A program made the translations under genes and the position numbers. The notes under the pieces are model-generated. The model searched no databases, was not told the origin of the DNA, and worked only from the letters and a program-made list of their open reading frames with translations. Of a stretch of 64,000 nt of DNA, positions 1 to 12,511 are shown one piece after another. Every line of letters starts with the position of its first letter. Within the stretch, counting starts at the first letter, position 1. Where the stretch lies: positions 1,843,853 to 1,907,852 of the forward strand of contig NC_084768.1 in the NCBI RefSeq assembly GCF_028858725.1. Direction: 5' to 3'. The stretch comes from Colius striatus. Taxonomy: Eukaryota; Chordata; Aves; Coliiformes; Coliidae.

Positions 1-27
1 CCAGACTCAGGCAGATGCTGTGCTCAC

Positions 28-3000
28 CTTGGCCCTGCTCTGCACCTTCTACTCCTGCTGCCAGATGTGCTGCGCAGCCACCTTCACCCTCTCCTTCTCC
101 AGCCTCAGCTTCTGCCAGGCCTTATCCTGCAGCTCTCTGGCCTTCACCAGCTGCTCCTCCTTGGCTTTCAGCTCTGCCAGCTCCTGGGATGGGTACGGGG
201 GAAACCAATGCACTACCTGCCCTGTCCTGTTCACTCTTGTGAGTCTTTCCCAAGTGATGGGAGAGATCTACCCCGTTGAGCTTCTCGTGTGTGCCAGTGT
301 GGGGTGCAGAGCAACACCTCCAGATACTTAAGCAGTGCCCTCATCCATCACCCCTTGGGGACCAGGGCTGGCAGAGCTGGGATTGTACACACACACACTC
401 CCTTCCCTGGGAAGGACAGAGCCCCTCAATCACGTTGCACACCCTCAAACATGCTCAAAGCAAAACAATTTGTCAGCAGTGGAAATACTCAGGCTGAATG
501 CTTCTTTTCCACTGTGGCAGCTCTGCCACCTTGTCTGTGCCACAGATCCCCTCTGGACAGCCCTAGGAGGGAGCAGAGCTGGCTCTGGCCACGTCCCCAT
601 GGCAGGGGGATGTGGAGGAATGGTTAAGGGAGCATGGACATGGATCCCGGAGTATAATGTTAGGCCTGATGGGGCAAGGCAATCTGAGCTCTAGTTGTAT
701 GAATTTAATGCACAATCAAGACCAGAGTCAGAGCCATGGTTAAAGCAGTTGCTGTCACGTAGTCAGCGCAGACAGCAGGCCGCTTTCTGCTCCCTCAAGG
801 TCGGGCTGTTTTCAGCTAAGGAGCTAACAGCTCAAGGTGGAAAACAACTTCGGAGAAAAACAAGATGGGAAACTGTGAGGGAGCTTGCTTATGGCAGAAA
901 CCGCAAGTAGGATGAACATGAGAATGTAATCTATTAGCTGCTGTTGCTGAGCTAGCTTTGAAGCTGCTGGATATATAAGTTAGAGCCTGCTTTTAATAAA
1001 GAGGAGGTTTCTGCTATCACTCACATTGAGTAGGACTGATTTCTTCCCACCCAGCTGAGAATCGGACCCTCTTTTGATTGCCACATGAAGTAGGCTTGGA
1101 GCTGGTTGTTCAGGCTTCGAGCCTGGTTTTCAGGCCAAGAGCTGAAAACTTTGTGGCAGGGGGAGGCTTTGCTTACACCCACTGTGGGGGTTTCCTCTCA
1201 TGACGGAGGTGGCTGTGCCTGGTCTGGCTGCCCCAACTCCTCCCAGGCAGAGGGGAGAGACAGAGGAACCCACACTTCTGTCAGCATCTAAAGCAGGCTG
1301 GTGGAGGCTGCTCCTGGGGCAGCCTGATTCTCACCACCCCAAGGGACATCTCTGTCTGAAACACCTGAAGGAGCGTAGAGCCTGCCCCGTGGGCATGGGA
1401 AGGGGCTGCGCTGCAGTACTTTGGCCAGGCTGCTGACGGTGCCCTCTCCCTGGGAGCCCATGTGCCCGTGTCCAGTTCCATCCTCACCCTGCTCTGCTGC
1501 TGCTGGGCACGAAGTTCAGCCCACTCAGTCGCCAGCTTCTGGTACTCCTCTGAGCACTTCTGCACCACCAACTGCTGCTCCGCCAGAAAAGTGCTCTGCA
1601 GAATGTCACAAGAGAGGGAGAGGCAAAGCACTGAGTCCCCTTTGCTGATGGATTTTTCTCCTTCAGCCCACCTCTGCCACCAAATATCAGGCAACACCCA
1701 GAAGCTGGTTCAAGCCCCCAGTGCTTGGGGTGAGCCCTGCTTGGAGAGCTCAGCCCCAAGCTTCCAGCTGCCAGGGGACCGCTCTGATTGTGAGTCACTG
1801 CGCCTGGGGGTGGGATTGAGGGAGCAAAGTGCTGCAGCCCAGAACCCGGCTCCTTCCTCCACCACACAGCGCACTGCAGCCCTGCTCACACTCGGGGCAC
1901 ACGTGAACAGCACCTGGAGCTGTCTGTCCCACCTCACCTTGGCCCTCTCCAGCTCTGCTCGCTCCTTGGAGAGCTGCTGGCTCAGGACTTGCTGCCGCTC
2001 CTCCAGCGAGCGCTGCAGAGATCCCACTTGGCACTGCTCCGCCAGCGCCCTGCAGCACTCCTGGGTTTGGACAGGGAGGAGAGACAGGGGCTGTTCCAGG
2101 CTCCTGGGACAACACATACCTATCCCAAACCCAGACAGGAAGGCTGACTCGGGCAAAAGAGACAGCCTGGGCTCACCTGCTCCAGCTGCTGAGACTGCTC
2201 GCTCAGCCTGGCCTCCACTTTAGCAATCACGTCCTGGTGTCGTCTCTGTTCCTCCTCCATGTCCTTCTGCTGCTGCAACATCCTGTCTTGGAGCACTGCG
2301 CAGAGGGAGCAGCCGAGCCATGAGCAGCACGAGGTGGGAAGCCCTCTCTGCCCACACCATACTCACAGCAGAAAACCTGCATGCATTTGTGCTGCTCCCC
2401 TTCTGCACACCCCCAGGACCCCACTTCGTAACGGGGACACCCCGAGGTGTTCAGTGGCCGAGGCAGGCCAGGCTTTGCCAGCCTCGGCTCCCAGTCCCTG
2501 CCTGACTCAGGGCACCTTCTCCCCATTTGCTGGGTGCCTCCAGAGCCATTCCAGCACTGACAGATGGCTGACACCTGAGCTGCTGTGCCCACGTGGCCAG
2601 CTCCTGGGAGGTGCTGTGGTGCTTGGCCTCCACCTTGTGCCAGAGCTCGTGCAGATCACTGGAGAACTTCTCCATCCGCTCGATGACGCCGTTCAGAGAC
2701 CTGCGGAGGAGAGCGAGGAGAAAGTCAACCCTGTGGCACACGCTTCACCTCACTGTGATGGAGGGGGAGATGTGGTGGGCCAAAGGCCAGGCAGTCCTGC
2801 CCTGCCCCTCTGTGGGTCACAGCAGAGCGGTGGGAAAAAAGAGCTGCTGCTTAGGAGAGTACTGACAGAGAGTAAAGTGCTCAGCAGCCCTGTGAGAGGC
2901 AGCAGGGGGAAGAGGGGATGGGCTCTGTTGCCACAGCCTGAGGCTGGTTCCGCGGGGAACACCACGGCCAGGGGGCTGGTACCTGGTGTGTGACGTGGCG

Positions 3001-6000
3001 CTGGTCACCGCATCCACCTCCTGATCCTTCAGCCGCTGCAGCCGCCGCAGCTGCTCGTCGTAGTCCTGGCGCAGCTCCTGGATGGATGTCCTGCGGGACA
3101 CGGGTGAGGAGCCCACCACGGGCTGTCTCAAAGCCGTGCTCCCCGTGACAGGCACTGTGCAAGAGGCCTGGTCATGGAGCTGAGTGGTGCCAGGAGCTGA
3201 GCTGGCGTGGTGGGCTGTCACAGGGCACACCCCTGACACGCATCCACATTTGGCACGGACCACATGCAGGGCTTAAGGGCTTCTCTACCAAAACCTGGCT
3301 TCTCATTGACCCAAACTACATGGACACCAGTGGCTCACTGGACTGAGTAAAAAGGTAAAACATTCACTCTGAAATGGTACCTCCAGCCACATCTCCCTGT
3401 GCCAACCTACAAAGCAAATCCCCATTCCAAAAGCCACTGAGCCACCCACAGCCCAGTGCCTCTGGAGCCTCCTTTCACCGCAGCCCCAGGCTGTTCCCTG
3501 GTTCCTTTGCCAAGAGCAGGGCTACTAACCCCACGTGTGTGCTGCTCTCACCTCTGCAGCTCTTGCAGCCGCTTCACCTCCAGCGTGTGCTGCTGCTCCA
3601 GTGCTGCCAGCTGCTGCTGGTGCTGTGCCCGCAGCTCTGCCTGCGCCTGCTCCGCGTCCTGGCTCTGCGACAGCAGCTGAGCCCTCAGCTGCTCCAGCTC
3701 CTGCCGCAGCCTCTCCTCCTGCCGCCCGTGGCTCTCCTCCAACACCTTCATTTGCCGCCTGCTCATAGAGGTCACACCAAGGGAGAAGTGTTGCTCTCGT
3801 GGCAATACCTGGAGCTCTCCACCCAAAGTGCACGTGAGGATTCGGTGTTGCTGATTCAGATCAGTGTTGCTGTGCACATGGGAAACATTTGGCCTCTCCA
3901 CAGTCAGAGCCTCAAACCCTCCTGTTGCTGCTCAGTGCATTGCACTGGCTGGGGACATGCTGGCAAAGAGTTCCTCCAAACCTGTTCCTCCTCCTCACCA
4001 CCCACCAGACAGTGTTGGTCAGAGTGGACTCCAACCTTGGTTGTTCACCTGTGGGGCTGCTCTCTGTCCCCACCAGGTCCACCCCGACGTGCCTCTGTGC
4101 CTGTCCACCCCAAGGATGGACTGGGGAAGCAGCCCAGCCCTCCCTACCTCAGAGGAGATGGCTGCAGGCAAGGATCTGACAGAGGAGGGGAGCACAGGCA
4201 AGAGCCTGGTACCTGTAGGAGCTCTCCAGAAGATCCAGGTTCTTCTGGTGCTGCTGCTGGAGACTCTCCAGCAACAGCCTCTGCTGCGTCCGCTCCACCT
4301 CCAGCATCTGGACCTGCCGGGCACCCAGGGAGAAGGTCCTTGTGCTGCTCCAGGGACACAGCTCCCACAGCAGCACTCACTCAGTGGCCATGGCTACCTC
4401 TGGACAGAGAGGTTTCTCCTCTCTCCCCTGTCACTCTGATGCCATTGGAGTGGACATGAGCCCTTCTCCTCCCGCTGTGTCACCCGTGGCCCCCTTCCAG
4501 CAGGTGACGGGGCTCACCTGGCTCTCCAGCTCTGCCACACGGGCCTGGGCGCTGACCAGAGCTGCCCGGCAGCCTGATGCATCCTCACAGAGCTGGGCAG
4601 TGCCATGCCCCGGCCTCCTCTCATGCAGCAAGCCCAGGCCTGAGGACTCTGCCTGTGGGGATGGAGAGGGAAGATCAAGTCCCTTCAGGATCTGTGGCTT
4701 TGGGGGGTGGCCATCAGCCCACACAGGAAGGCCTGTGTCTCACCTGCAGCTGTGGGGCAGCCTGGAGACGTGTCCTGGGCGTGGGAACCTGCAGAGACAC
4801 AGGGCGGCTCTCAGGCAGGTCAAGTCCTGAGGGAACATTCTTCCTAGCCTGGGAGTGGTAATTCATACCCAGCTTACTGAGGCCCTTCCTCTACCCTTCC
4901 CCAGCCCAACCCTGTTGCTGGCCTGGCTCCCTTCTGATGCTCAGCAGCCCCTATCCCAGACAAAATGATGTTGGGCTCCTCTTGCTGTGGGGGTAGATTC
5001 AAGGGGAAGGCCGGCAGCTCTCGGGGAGACAGCAGCTGTCCTGCCACGAAGGCAGGGCAAGGAGGCCCAGGCAGTTGTGAAAAACGGGCTTCAAAGACAA
5101 AGCAAGAGCTGCCCTCTCTGCCAAAGGCTCCTGATGGCCCTCCAGTGCTCTAGAAACCATCTCCGATTATCCTCACTACCATGCTGAGGAAAATCCACTG
5201 AAGCCAATTCCTCTATCAACTGCAATCTCTGCTGTTAATATGACGTATATGTGCCTGGAGAAGTCTGTACATGCTGCTCAGGCAATGCAGCAGTGTCAAC
5301 GGCTGTGATTTACAAAGCATCCACAGCACACGTGCTTTGGCCTGATAAATACAACTTGTGGTATCTCAGAGCTCTCCCAACACTTTCCCTCCATGAACCC
5401 AAGCTCCCACAGATGCACAGAGCTGGATGACGAGGAGTTGGCAGCAGAGGGCCATCAGCACAAGCCTGATCCTGCACCTCACAGGGCCACAGGCCCAGCA
5501 GACCTACCTGAGCAAGTGGGACAGGGCCCTGCACCTCCTGCTCTCCTGGCAATAAGGCTGTAGAGGCTGAAAATGGAACAAGTCTGCCATTCAGACATGG
5601 CAACAACAATCATCCCCTCCCAGAAGGACGAAGGTCTGGCTCTCCTGGGCAGAGTGAGAAGGGTCCTGCTCTGCTCTGGTGGGTGGTGATGGGGACAGAG
5701 GGTCAGGCAGGCCTGTCCATTCCTGCACCCCCACAATGCTGGCACTCTGCCCTGCACAGAAAGGCTGAGGGCAAAGCATGGCTCCTCCATTTCCATCACC
5801 TAGGGAGGAGGCTGAATCCTAAAAGAGTTGCTTTCAGTAGGCTCTGAACTGGTGCACAGCTTCAGCCCAGACACAGCACTAGTGGGACCAGCACGTGGGC
5901 AGGAAGAGGGAAGAGGGAAGACAGAAAGGACAGCATGAACTCATGCCCACCAAGAGAAAATAAGTCTTTTGCAGCCCTCTGAAAGCCCAAAGACAGCCCT

Positions 6001-7656
6001 GCAGAGTTCAGTGTGCCCCAGCACCGTGTCTCCACCACACCACAAAAGGGGGATGGTGGGATCCTGCAGCGTGGCAACCTGCTCCCACACCGGCTGCTCA
6101 AAGCCTGGGCAGCAACTCCATGGCCAAGGGTAATGCTGTGCCTCCTGATTTGTTCTTGTTTTGCAGGGCAGGGGGAGCCTCTCTGCATCCTGCTGCCCAA
6201 GCTGCACAATCCCAGGAAACGCACCCAGAGCGCTGGTGTCTCCGGAGGGATCCTCCTTCTCAGCCTCCGACGTCTGAGCTGAGGCTCCTTTCGTGGTGCT
6301 GAGCCAGGGCACCGGCTGCCTGCAGGGGCAGAGACACAAGTGATGCACAGCAGGGAGAGGCACACAGATATTGCTCTGCTTGCTATTGAAGTTGAAAGCT
6401 TGGCTTTCCCAGTGCTCCAACGGACAAGAACCCAACCCACCTGCCGAGCTGCCCTCCCTCCTAGCCACAGAGGTCTCAGGCCCAAAGGGATCGCTGCTGG
6501 TTCCCAGCCCCCCCCACTCCCCCACTGCACACACGCAGCTGCTTTCTGCAGGACATCTGTCCCACGGAGGGTGCCCGAGAGCTGACACAGGCCTTACCCA
6601 GAGCTGTCTGCACTGGCTGTGTCCTGCAGGGCAGCTGCCTGCTGTGGGGCTCCTGTGGAGGCGGCTGGATGGCTGCAGGCAGAAACACCAGATGTGGAAG
6701 AGCTCAGGGAAGGCAAGATCCTGTCCCCAACACCAATTCCTGCCTTGCAGCTGAAAGCCTCTGTCTCAAAACATCCATCACTGCTGTTCCTACTCATTTC
6801 ATCCCCCCTCGGCCCGGACAGCAGCAGCCCCAGCTAACACAGCCCTGCACATCACACATGGCTCTCTGCAATTCCCTTCTGAGCCCCATTCCAACGGCAC
6901 AAGGCTCAACCTGTGCCGGTGGAAACTCAGCAGGAGGAGGTGGTGTGTCTGGAACTAGGAGGAATGAAGGGGAATGCAGACAGCAACAAGGAACACAGTC
7001 TGTGCTGTGGGGCTGTGCTCATCCAGGACAGCTCTGCAAGACCTGGGACAGTGGGTGAGATTCTGGCCACAACAGCAAGGTGAGCCTGGAGGGCTGCAGG
7101 CTGGATCAAGTAGGAGAAAGCCCTGCGCTAATACTCCACCCCAAGACAAACTAGCGCTTACAACTGATGGCCTCAATCTGAGACAAGGCTTTGGGAGAGG
7201 TGCTGCTGGAGCAGCTACATGTGGAGCAAACGGGAGCAGCGTGGCCATCAACTGTGCCTTTACCTGGCAGCAGGACGGGGATGCAGCCTTTCCCCTGGGG
7301 CCTCCGAGGCCTCGGCATTCCTCTCCTGGGCCTTTGCCTGCGCTTGGGCTTTCTTGCGAGCCAAGGCAGCGATCAGTCAGTCCTCCTCCTCCAGCGGGGC
7401 CGCTTTAGCCGCTGCCTCCTCTGCAGCCGGGACGTGGCTGGCGGGGCCAGGCCGTGCGGCCGGGGCAGGGCTGGGGCGGCTCACGGCAGGGCTGCCCTTC
7501 GCTGCAGGCAGCGGCTCCCACTCACACCAATCCTCATCCTTCCAGCCCAGCCAGTCGGCTCCAGCCGCCCTGCCCCGCACCGTGCGCCTGCTGCCTGCAG
7601 GAGCAGCTCTGGGGTGCAGCTCTGCTTTCACTTGGCTGCTCATGTCGCTTGAAAAC
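28..7656 (-). pseudogene. FBF1: FBF1-like (Fas-binding factor 1) gene copy, C-terminal coiled-coil part, two in-frame stops
   Basis: FBF1 is a coiled-coil protein of centriolar distal appendages and ciliary transition fibres. Fourteen minus-strand exons fit it in order: 7656-7264, 6672-6598, 6319-6225, 5566-5508, 4788-4744, 4652-4518, 4313-4213, 3758-3552, 3090-2983, 2700-2573, 2295-2177, 2060-1938, 1595-1488 and 183-28, ending at a donor so the gene continues outside. Landmarks are GADWLGWKDED in the first exon, LLLESLQQQHQKNLDLLESS, VDAVTSATSHTR, MEKFSSDLHELW and SKERAELERAK. Intron phases agree from the first to the 4313-4213 exon and through the following exons; one short exon between 1488 and 183 may be missing. 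Two stops interrupt the frame: TGA at 7377-7379 where the family has Trp (EEED-stop-LIAALARKK), and TAG at 49-51. The N-terminal third of FBF1 was not found upstream. Homology is from recalled family sequence; loss of function is inferred. A sequencing error at either stop is the alternative. Confidence 0.82.
658..1051 (+). mobile_element. Candidate solo LTR inside the FBF1-like intron
   Basis: This block starts with TGTTAGGCC and contains a TATATAAG box at 972-979 followed about 20 bases later by AATAAA at 995-1000, the spacing of a retroviral U3-R boundary. It ends in a CCCACCCA-type terminus near 1051. No coding capacity was seen and no clear target-site duplication was found, so both ends are approximate. 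Confidence 0.4.
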
Positions 7657-8690
7657 CTGCCACAAGGAGAAGCAGTTCCATCTGTGCCCGAGGGGCCCCG
7701 GGAACCCTGTCCCTGGGAGGGAGCTCTGCCTGCATGGGGACCCCAGGGACCCTGCCTGCCCTGTCGCAGGGGCAGATCTACAGACAGGGACAGGAAAGCA
7801 CACGAGTGTACGGGCCTCTCAGACTTTCCCTGGGTGTTTTAGTCTACAGAGAAAGACAAATTCCCTCATTAGAATATCAAGCAGGTCTCACCTGGACTTC
7901 CCCAAAACATATTTAAGCCACAGGCAGCTTTCTCCTGAACAGCCCATGAGCAACACTGAAGCCCTCTTCCTACCCACACTGTCTGGGAAACAGCATATGA
8001 AACCAGGGGCACCACAGACATATTGGCAACTTCAGAAACACCAGCGGGCACAGCCTCTCCTGACTGACAGATGGCCAAGAGCCTCCAGCCCTTGGCATCA
8101 CTTATGCCTCCAAACAGAGGTACCAGAGGTTGCTCTTATGGCCAGTGACACTTCCCTGCAACCGATCTCCCTCTCCTGCTCAGGGCCCCTCTGCAGCCTG
8201 CCAGCCTGGCTCCAAGGCACTCCAAACAAAGCTTCAGCTGAGTCTTCAAAACCACCCCACACTCCCCAAAGCAGTCTTGAGCTCCTGCAGTGGTTTGCAT
8301 GGCAAACATCACACTGACATTAAGCTCTGCAAAATACCCTGAGAGGCAGCAAGTGCCACCCCCACTGCCCCATGAGTGCTGACCCAAGCAGAGCCCATGG
8401 GGCTCCCGCTCTGCCCAAAGCCTGGTGATCACCTGGGGGAGGAGGCAAGCAGAAGAGGAAGGAGGGATGAAAACGTCATCTCTTTGGGTCTGGAGCACCC
8501 ATGGGATCCCAAATAAGTGGGACAACAGAACAACACAAGGAGGGAATGAACAATTCTAAAGACTGCAAAGGAGCAATGCTCAGTGTCACTGCTCATTGCC
8601 TGCAGCCTAATGCTCAGCCCAGTGCCCAGCCCCATGTCCAGCCCAGTGCCCAGCCCAGTGCTCACCTGATGCTGACTCGAGCTGAGACGG
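7657..8690. other. Non-coding flank upstream of the FBF1-like exons
   Basis: No exon of the missing FBF1 N-terminus or of any other gene was recognised here. The stretch 8064-8225 is duplicated at about 9929-10255 (separate entry). A short run of imperfect CAGCCCAGTGCC repeats lies at 8610-8665. Confidence 0.5.
8064..8225. repeat. Dispersed duplication, copy 1 (partner 9929-10255)
   Basis: Shares the segments GGCATCACTTATGCCTCCAA, CTCTTATGGCCAG and CAGGGCCCCTCTGCAGCCTG, in the same order and strand, with 9929-10255. The second copy carries about 160 extra bases in the middle. It may be an unnamed interspersed repeat or a local segmental duplication. Confidence 0.65.
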
Positions 8691-8699
8691 AGATCAGAT

Positions 8700-9210
8700 G
8701 AGCCTCAGATGATCCTTGGCCTGGAGCTCAGATGGACCTCAACCCGGAGCTCAGAGGGAACTAAGCCTGGAGCTGAGCCCAGAGCTCAGGGGGAGCTCAG
8801 AGGGACCTCAGCCCAGATCTCAGACTGAGCTCAGACGGACCTCAGCCCGGAGCTCAGACGGACCTCAGCCCGGAGCTCAGCCCGGAACTCAGAGGGACCT
8901 CAGAGGGACCTCAGCCTGGAACTCAAAGGAAGCTCAGACAGACCTCAGCCCAGAGCTCAGAGGGGGCTCTGACAGACCTCAACCCGGAGCTCAGAGGGAC
9001 CTTAGCCCGGAGCTCGAAGCTCAGAGGGAGCTCAGCCCGGAGCTCAGAGGGACCTCAGCCTGGAGCTCAGAGGGAGCTCAGCCCAGAGCTCAGAGGGACC
9101 TCAGCCTGGAGCTCAAAGGAAGCTCAGACAGACCTCAGCCCGGAGCTCAGAGGGAGCTCAGCCCGGAGCTCAGACGAAGTTCAGCAGAAGCTCAGCCGCA
9201 GCTCGCTGGG
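8700..9210. repeat. GAGCTC-rich minisatellite (about 23-bp unit)
   Basis: About twenty imperfect copies of a unit close to GGAGCTCAGAGGGACCTCAG plus CCC, many carrying the palindrome GAGCTC. Some units are shortened or doubled. An open frame crosses it only because of the repeat, so I do not call it coding. It ends at the edge of a CpG island. Confidence 0.85.
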
Positions 9211-9229
9211 AGCTCAGACGAAGCTCGGC

Positions 9230-9400
9230 CGGGGCTCAGCCGCAGCTCGCCGGGAGCAGGGACGAAGCTCGGCCGGACTCACCCGCCGCTCGCCGCCACC
9301 GGCTCCAACGGCCGTTCCCGCGCGCCCGGGCGCCGGCGGGTGACGTCACCGCGACGCCGGGCGGGCTGGCTCCGCCCCCTTGCGGCGGCTGGGCCGAGTT
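9230..9400. promoter_or_regulatory. CpG island with a palindromic CRE
   Basis: A dense CpG stretch (many CGCC and GCCGG words) containing the full cAMP-response palindrome TGACGTCA at 9341-9348. It lies about 1.6 kb upstream of the first recognised FBF1-like exon on the minus strand, so it is the best promoter candidate for that locus. Transcription direction and start are unknown. Confidence 0.5.
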
Positions 9401-10412
9401 AACCCCATCGCCGCCAAACCCAAGCCACGCTCCCACCTTTGTCCCGCACCAGCTGCATCTGCCCGCTTCACACACGCTGCTTACGCCCGCTTCCCTGCCA
9501 CTGAGATCTAGACACACAGATACGCACAGACACCGTCCCCTCAGGCCGTGGCCAGCCCTCTGCCCTGGCTGCTGGGTTGATTTAGCCCATGGCTTCAGGG
9601 CTCCATCTGTCACAGCCGTCTCTCGGGTTTCTGCTCCGATGACATCAACCCACTGCTTCGGTTCCTCTGCCCTCAGCTCGCTGCGTCTCCTGCATCGGGT
9701 CACCCCTTTCTGAAGAGCGCACTCGGGGCAAAGGATGCCCAGAAACACACGAGGCAGAACAGCAGAGTCACGGGAACACCAAGGCAGGAGGCGCTTGTTG
9801 AATCGGAGCCACACGGCCACAGCTGGACACCCTCAGAGATCAATTGCTCTTGCACCAGCACCTCCTGCTCCCACGAGGGGGGCAAGGATACAAGGATGAA
9901 GCCAGTGAGCACGGCCCCTCCTGACTGACAGCTGGGCAAACGCCTCCAGTCCCTGGCATCACTTAGGCCTCCAAACAGAGGCACTGGAACATCCCAGTTG
10001 GCTTTCCCAGGCCTGCCTTCGTAGCTTATCACAGCACGGCAGTGTCCCAGCCTTCCCCTGCTCCAACAAGGCCGTTTACAGATTCTGCCGGCCTCCACGT
10101 CAGGATGCAGAGGCATCTGACACTGCTGATCACAGCCACGCCAAGCTCCTCCCTGCAGGGAGAGGAGGAGTTCCCGATCTGCTCTTATGGCCAGCGACTT
10201 CCCTGCAACACGTTTCCCTCAGGGCCCCTCTGCAGCCTGCCAGGCTGGCTCCGACCTCTCCACTGCTCTCTTCTATATCCTGTGGCTGGAAATGAGACAC
10301 GAGCACCAGAGCTGAGGTAAGCTTCTCCTCCTGCAGCACCCTGGTGGCCAACTATTTCCCCACATCACCCTCGAGTCTGGCACTTTTATGACAGAAATAG
10401 AAAAGGAAGTCA
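9401..10412. other. Intergenic, no gene seen; contains duplication copy 2
   Basis: No exon or RNA gene was recognised. The part 9929-10255 is the second copy of the 8064-8225 repeat, interrupted by extra sequence around 9990-10180. Confidence 0.5.
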
Positions 10413-11010
10413 CAGGTTCCTAGAATAGTAGAGGCTGGAAGGGCCCTGCAGAGCTGCTCCAGCCCCAGCCCCTGCTCCAGCCCCAGCCCCTGCTCCAGCA
10501 GCTTCCCCTGGCTCAGGGGGCACAGGAACGTGTCCAGGTGCGGTTGGAAACCTCCCGAGAAGGAGCCTCCACACCCTCCCTGGGCAGCCTGGGCCAGGGC
10601 TCCTTCACCTCAGCACCAAAGGAGTTTCTGCTCCTGTGCCAGTGGAACTTGCTGTGTTCCAGCTTGTACCCATTTCCCCTTGTCCTGTCACTGGGCACTA
10701 CAGAAAAAAGTGTTGCCCCATTCTCCTGACATCCACCTTTTAAATACTTGTGAGTGTTGATGAGGTGCCCCCTCACCCTTCCCTTCTCCAGACTGAACAG
10801 TCCCAGGTACCGCTGCCTTTCGTCCTCACACACGTGTTCCATCACCTCAGCATCTTGGGAGCCCTGCATTGGCCTCTCTCCAGCAGTTCCCTCTCTCTCT
10901 TGAGCCGGGGAGCTCAGAAGTGGACACAGGGCTCCAAATGAGGCCTTACCAGGGCAGAGGAGAGGAGGAGGAGACCCCCCCTCGACCATCCTTCCTCTTC
11001 TCAAGGCATC
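10413..11010 (-). mobile_element. CR1 LINE fragment (3' part of ORF2)
   Basis: Read on the minus strand it encodes the degraded C-terminal tail of the CR1 reverse transcriptase, with blocks such as [20 protein letters not shown] and [11 protein letters not shown] typical of CR1. The 3' end lies near 10415 with a decayed version of the usual GAATCATAG end. Frames are broken, so it is an inactive 5'-truncated copy. Confidence 0.85.
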
Positions 11011-12511
11011 AGATTTTGCTTATACCTTGAATTCCTTCTTTCCTTGCCCACACCAGCCATGGATCACAAGATCTTGCTTTGCCAGGAAGGATCCCTGCAA
11101 TCAGCAACTCTGCCTGTACCCTTTACCCCCACCAAGAGCAGTGGCACAAAGGCCCAACTTTCCCTAGTACTCACCAGAGGGGATCTTTCCCTCCCAAACA
11201 CAGGGACAGAAACAACAGTGTCCTGCTCTCCCACCGCTTGGGCTTCCAGAGCAACCGGCACCTGCACTCAGCTATGAGCAGGGTCAATCTCACATGGCTT
11301 GGGGCTGGAGAACCACACAGCAAACCCTCAGGAGAAAGCAGAAAGGCAGGAAATAACCCAGACACAAGACTCGGCATCCTCGGGGGGTCTAAAATCTGCT
11401 GCCTCCACTCCTGTTGCTGGCAGCTTCCTTGCAGCAGCTCTTCACTGTCCTCTAAGTTCTCCTGTACCTCAAAGGCTAGAGAAGATATACTGCTTCCCAA
11501 GGTTTCCCTTCAGGTAGGTTCCTGTTCCCAGCACAAGGTCTTATCCAAATCACTTGCAATGGGGGATGCTGAGACAATGCAGAATGTGTTTGCTCCTCAA
11601 AGAGCATGAAATGGAGCATGTTTGTCGCTGTCAAACACGGTTAATACAGCTATAAATCACCTTTCACTTTGTGTGAAATCACCTGTAAAGGATGGGCAAA
11701 CCCTGAGGCTCAGCACCACGGAGGCTGACAAGTGCCCCGGCAGACCACGGGGCCCTGTCCCAGAGCTCTCTGATGGGCACTTTTGCCCCAGGGAGCTTGC
11801 AAAGACAGTCCTCCCAACAGCCCCAGCAAGGTGTGAGCTCTGGGGGAGCTTTCCCACCATCAACCAGTGCTCACCTGGGCTCAAGGAACACAAGACTCCA
11901 GTGTCTCACAAAAGCTGGCTCCTTCCTCTCTGCATCCCTCTTGTCATCAAGCTGACACCCACTGCAGCACAACAGGATCCAACCTGCCTGCAGCACGAGC
12001 GACTTCTGGCACAAGGCTGAGATTGCTCAAGAGAACCAGAAGGAAGCAGAGAAACCTGAGTCCACCTTCCACAGCAAGGACTATTTCCCCTTCCTAAGGC
12101 CTTGCCTTTATTTTTCCCTTACCAGTCCTGCCATCAGCCCTTTTCTCATGTGGCACAAGCTTTTGTCAGCTGAAGCACACACCAGCTCTCAGCAGGCTCC
12201 TCGCTGTGTCCAGTGCTGCACTTTGGTCACAGCCCAGCCCAAGCCCACCACTGGCAGGAAGGAGGAGAGGTGGCCCTTTGGAAACTGGCTACAGCTCAAG
12301 CACCAAAACCCAGGCCAATAACAAAAGGCAAAAGGCTCAGGGCCGTGCCTGAATGTTGAGCACAACACGGGCTGCTCTCCCAGCCCTGCTGCTCTCCTGG
12401 CTCGCTGGGCACAACTGGCTCTGGTTTGGAGCTGCAGGCAGAACCCTGCACAGGCAGCTCGGGGCTGGGGGCAGGAGGAGAGGGACTCAGCTGTGAGGAA
12501 AGTGCTGGTAC
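11011..12511. other. Intergenic or HYDIN-like 3' flank, no exon recognised
   Basis: I looked on the minus strand for the HYDIN exon that should follow the one ending at 12512 and did not find one. Open frames here are short and of low-complexity composition. Confidence 0.45.

Noticed and set aside
2573-2700. A frameshift between two FBF1-like exons
   Set aside because: Using the donor GGT|GTCAGC at 2573 instead of AG|GTGTCA two bases earlier restores phase and the family sequence (QLRLLQDRM), so no frameshift is needed.
3374-4459. A 361-codon plus-strand frame
   Set aside because: It lies opposite several FBF1-like exons and is rich in Leu/Gln/Pro, the antisense shadow of coiled-coil codons.
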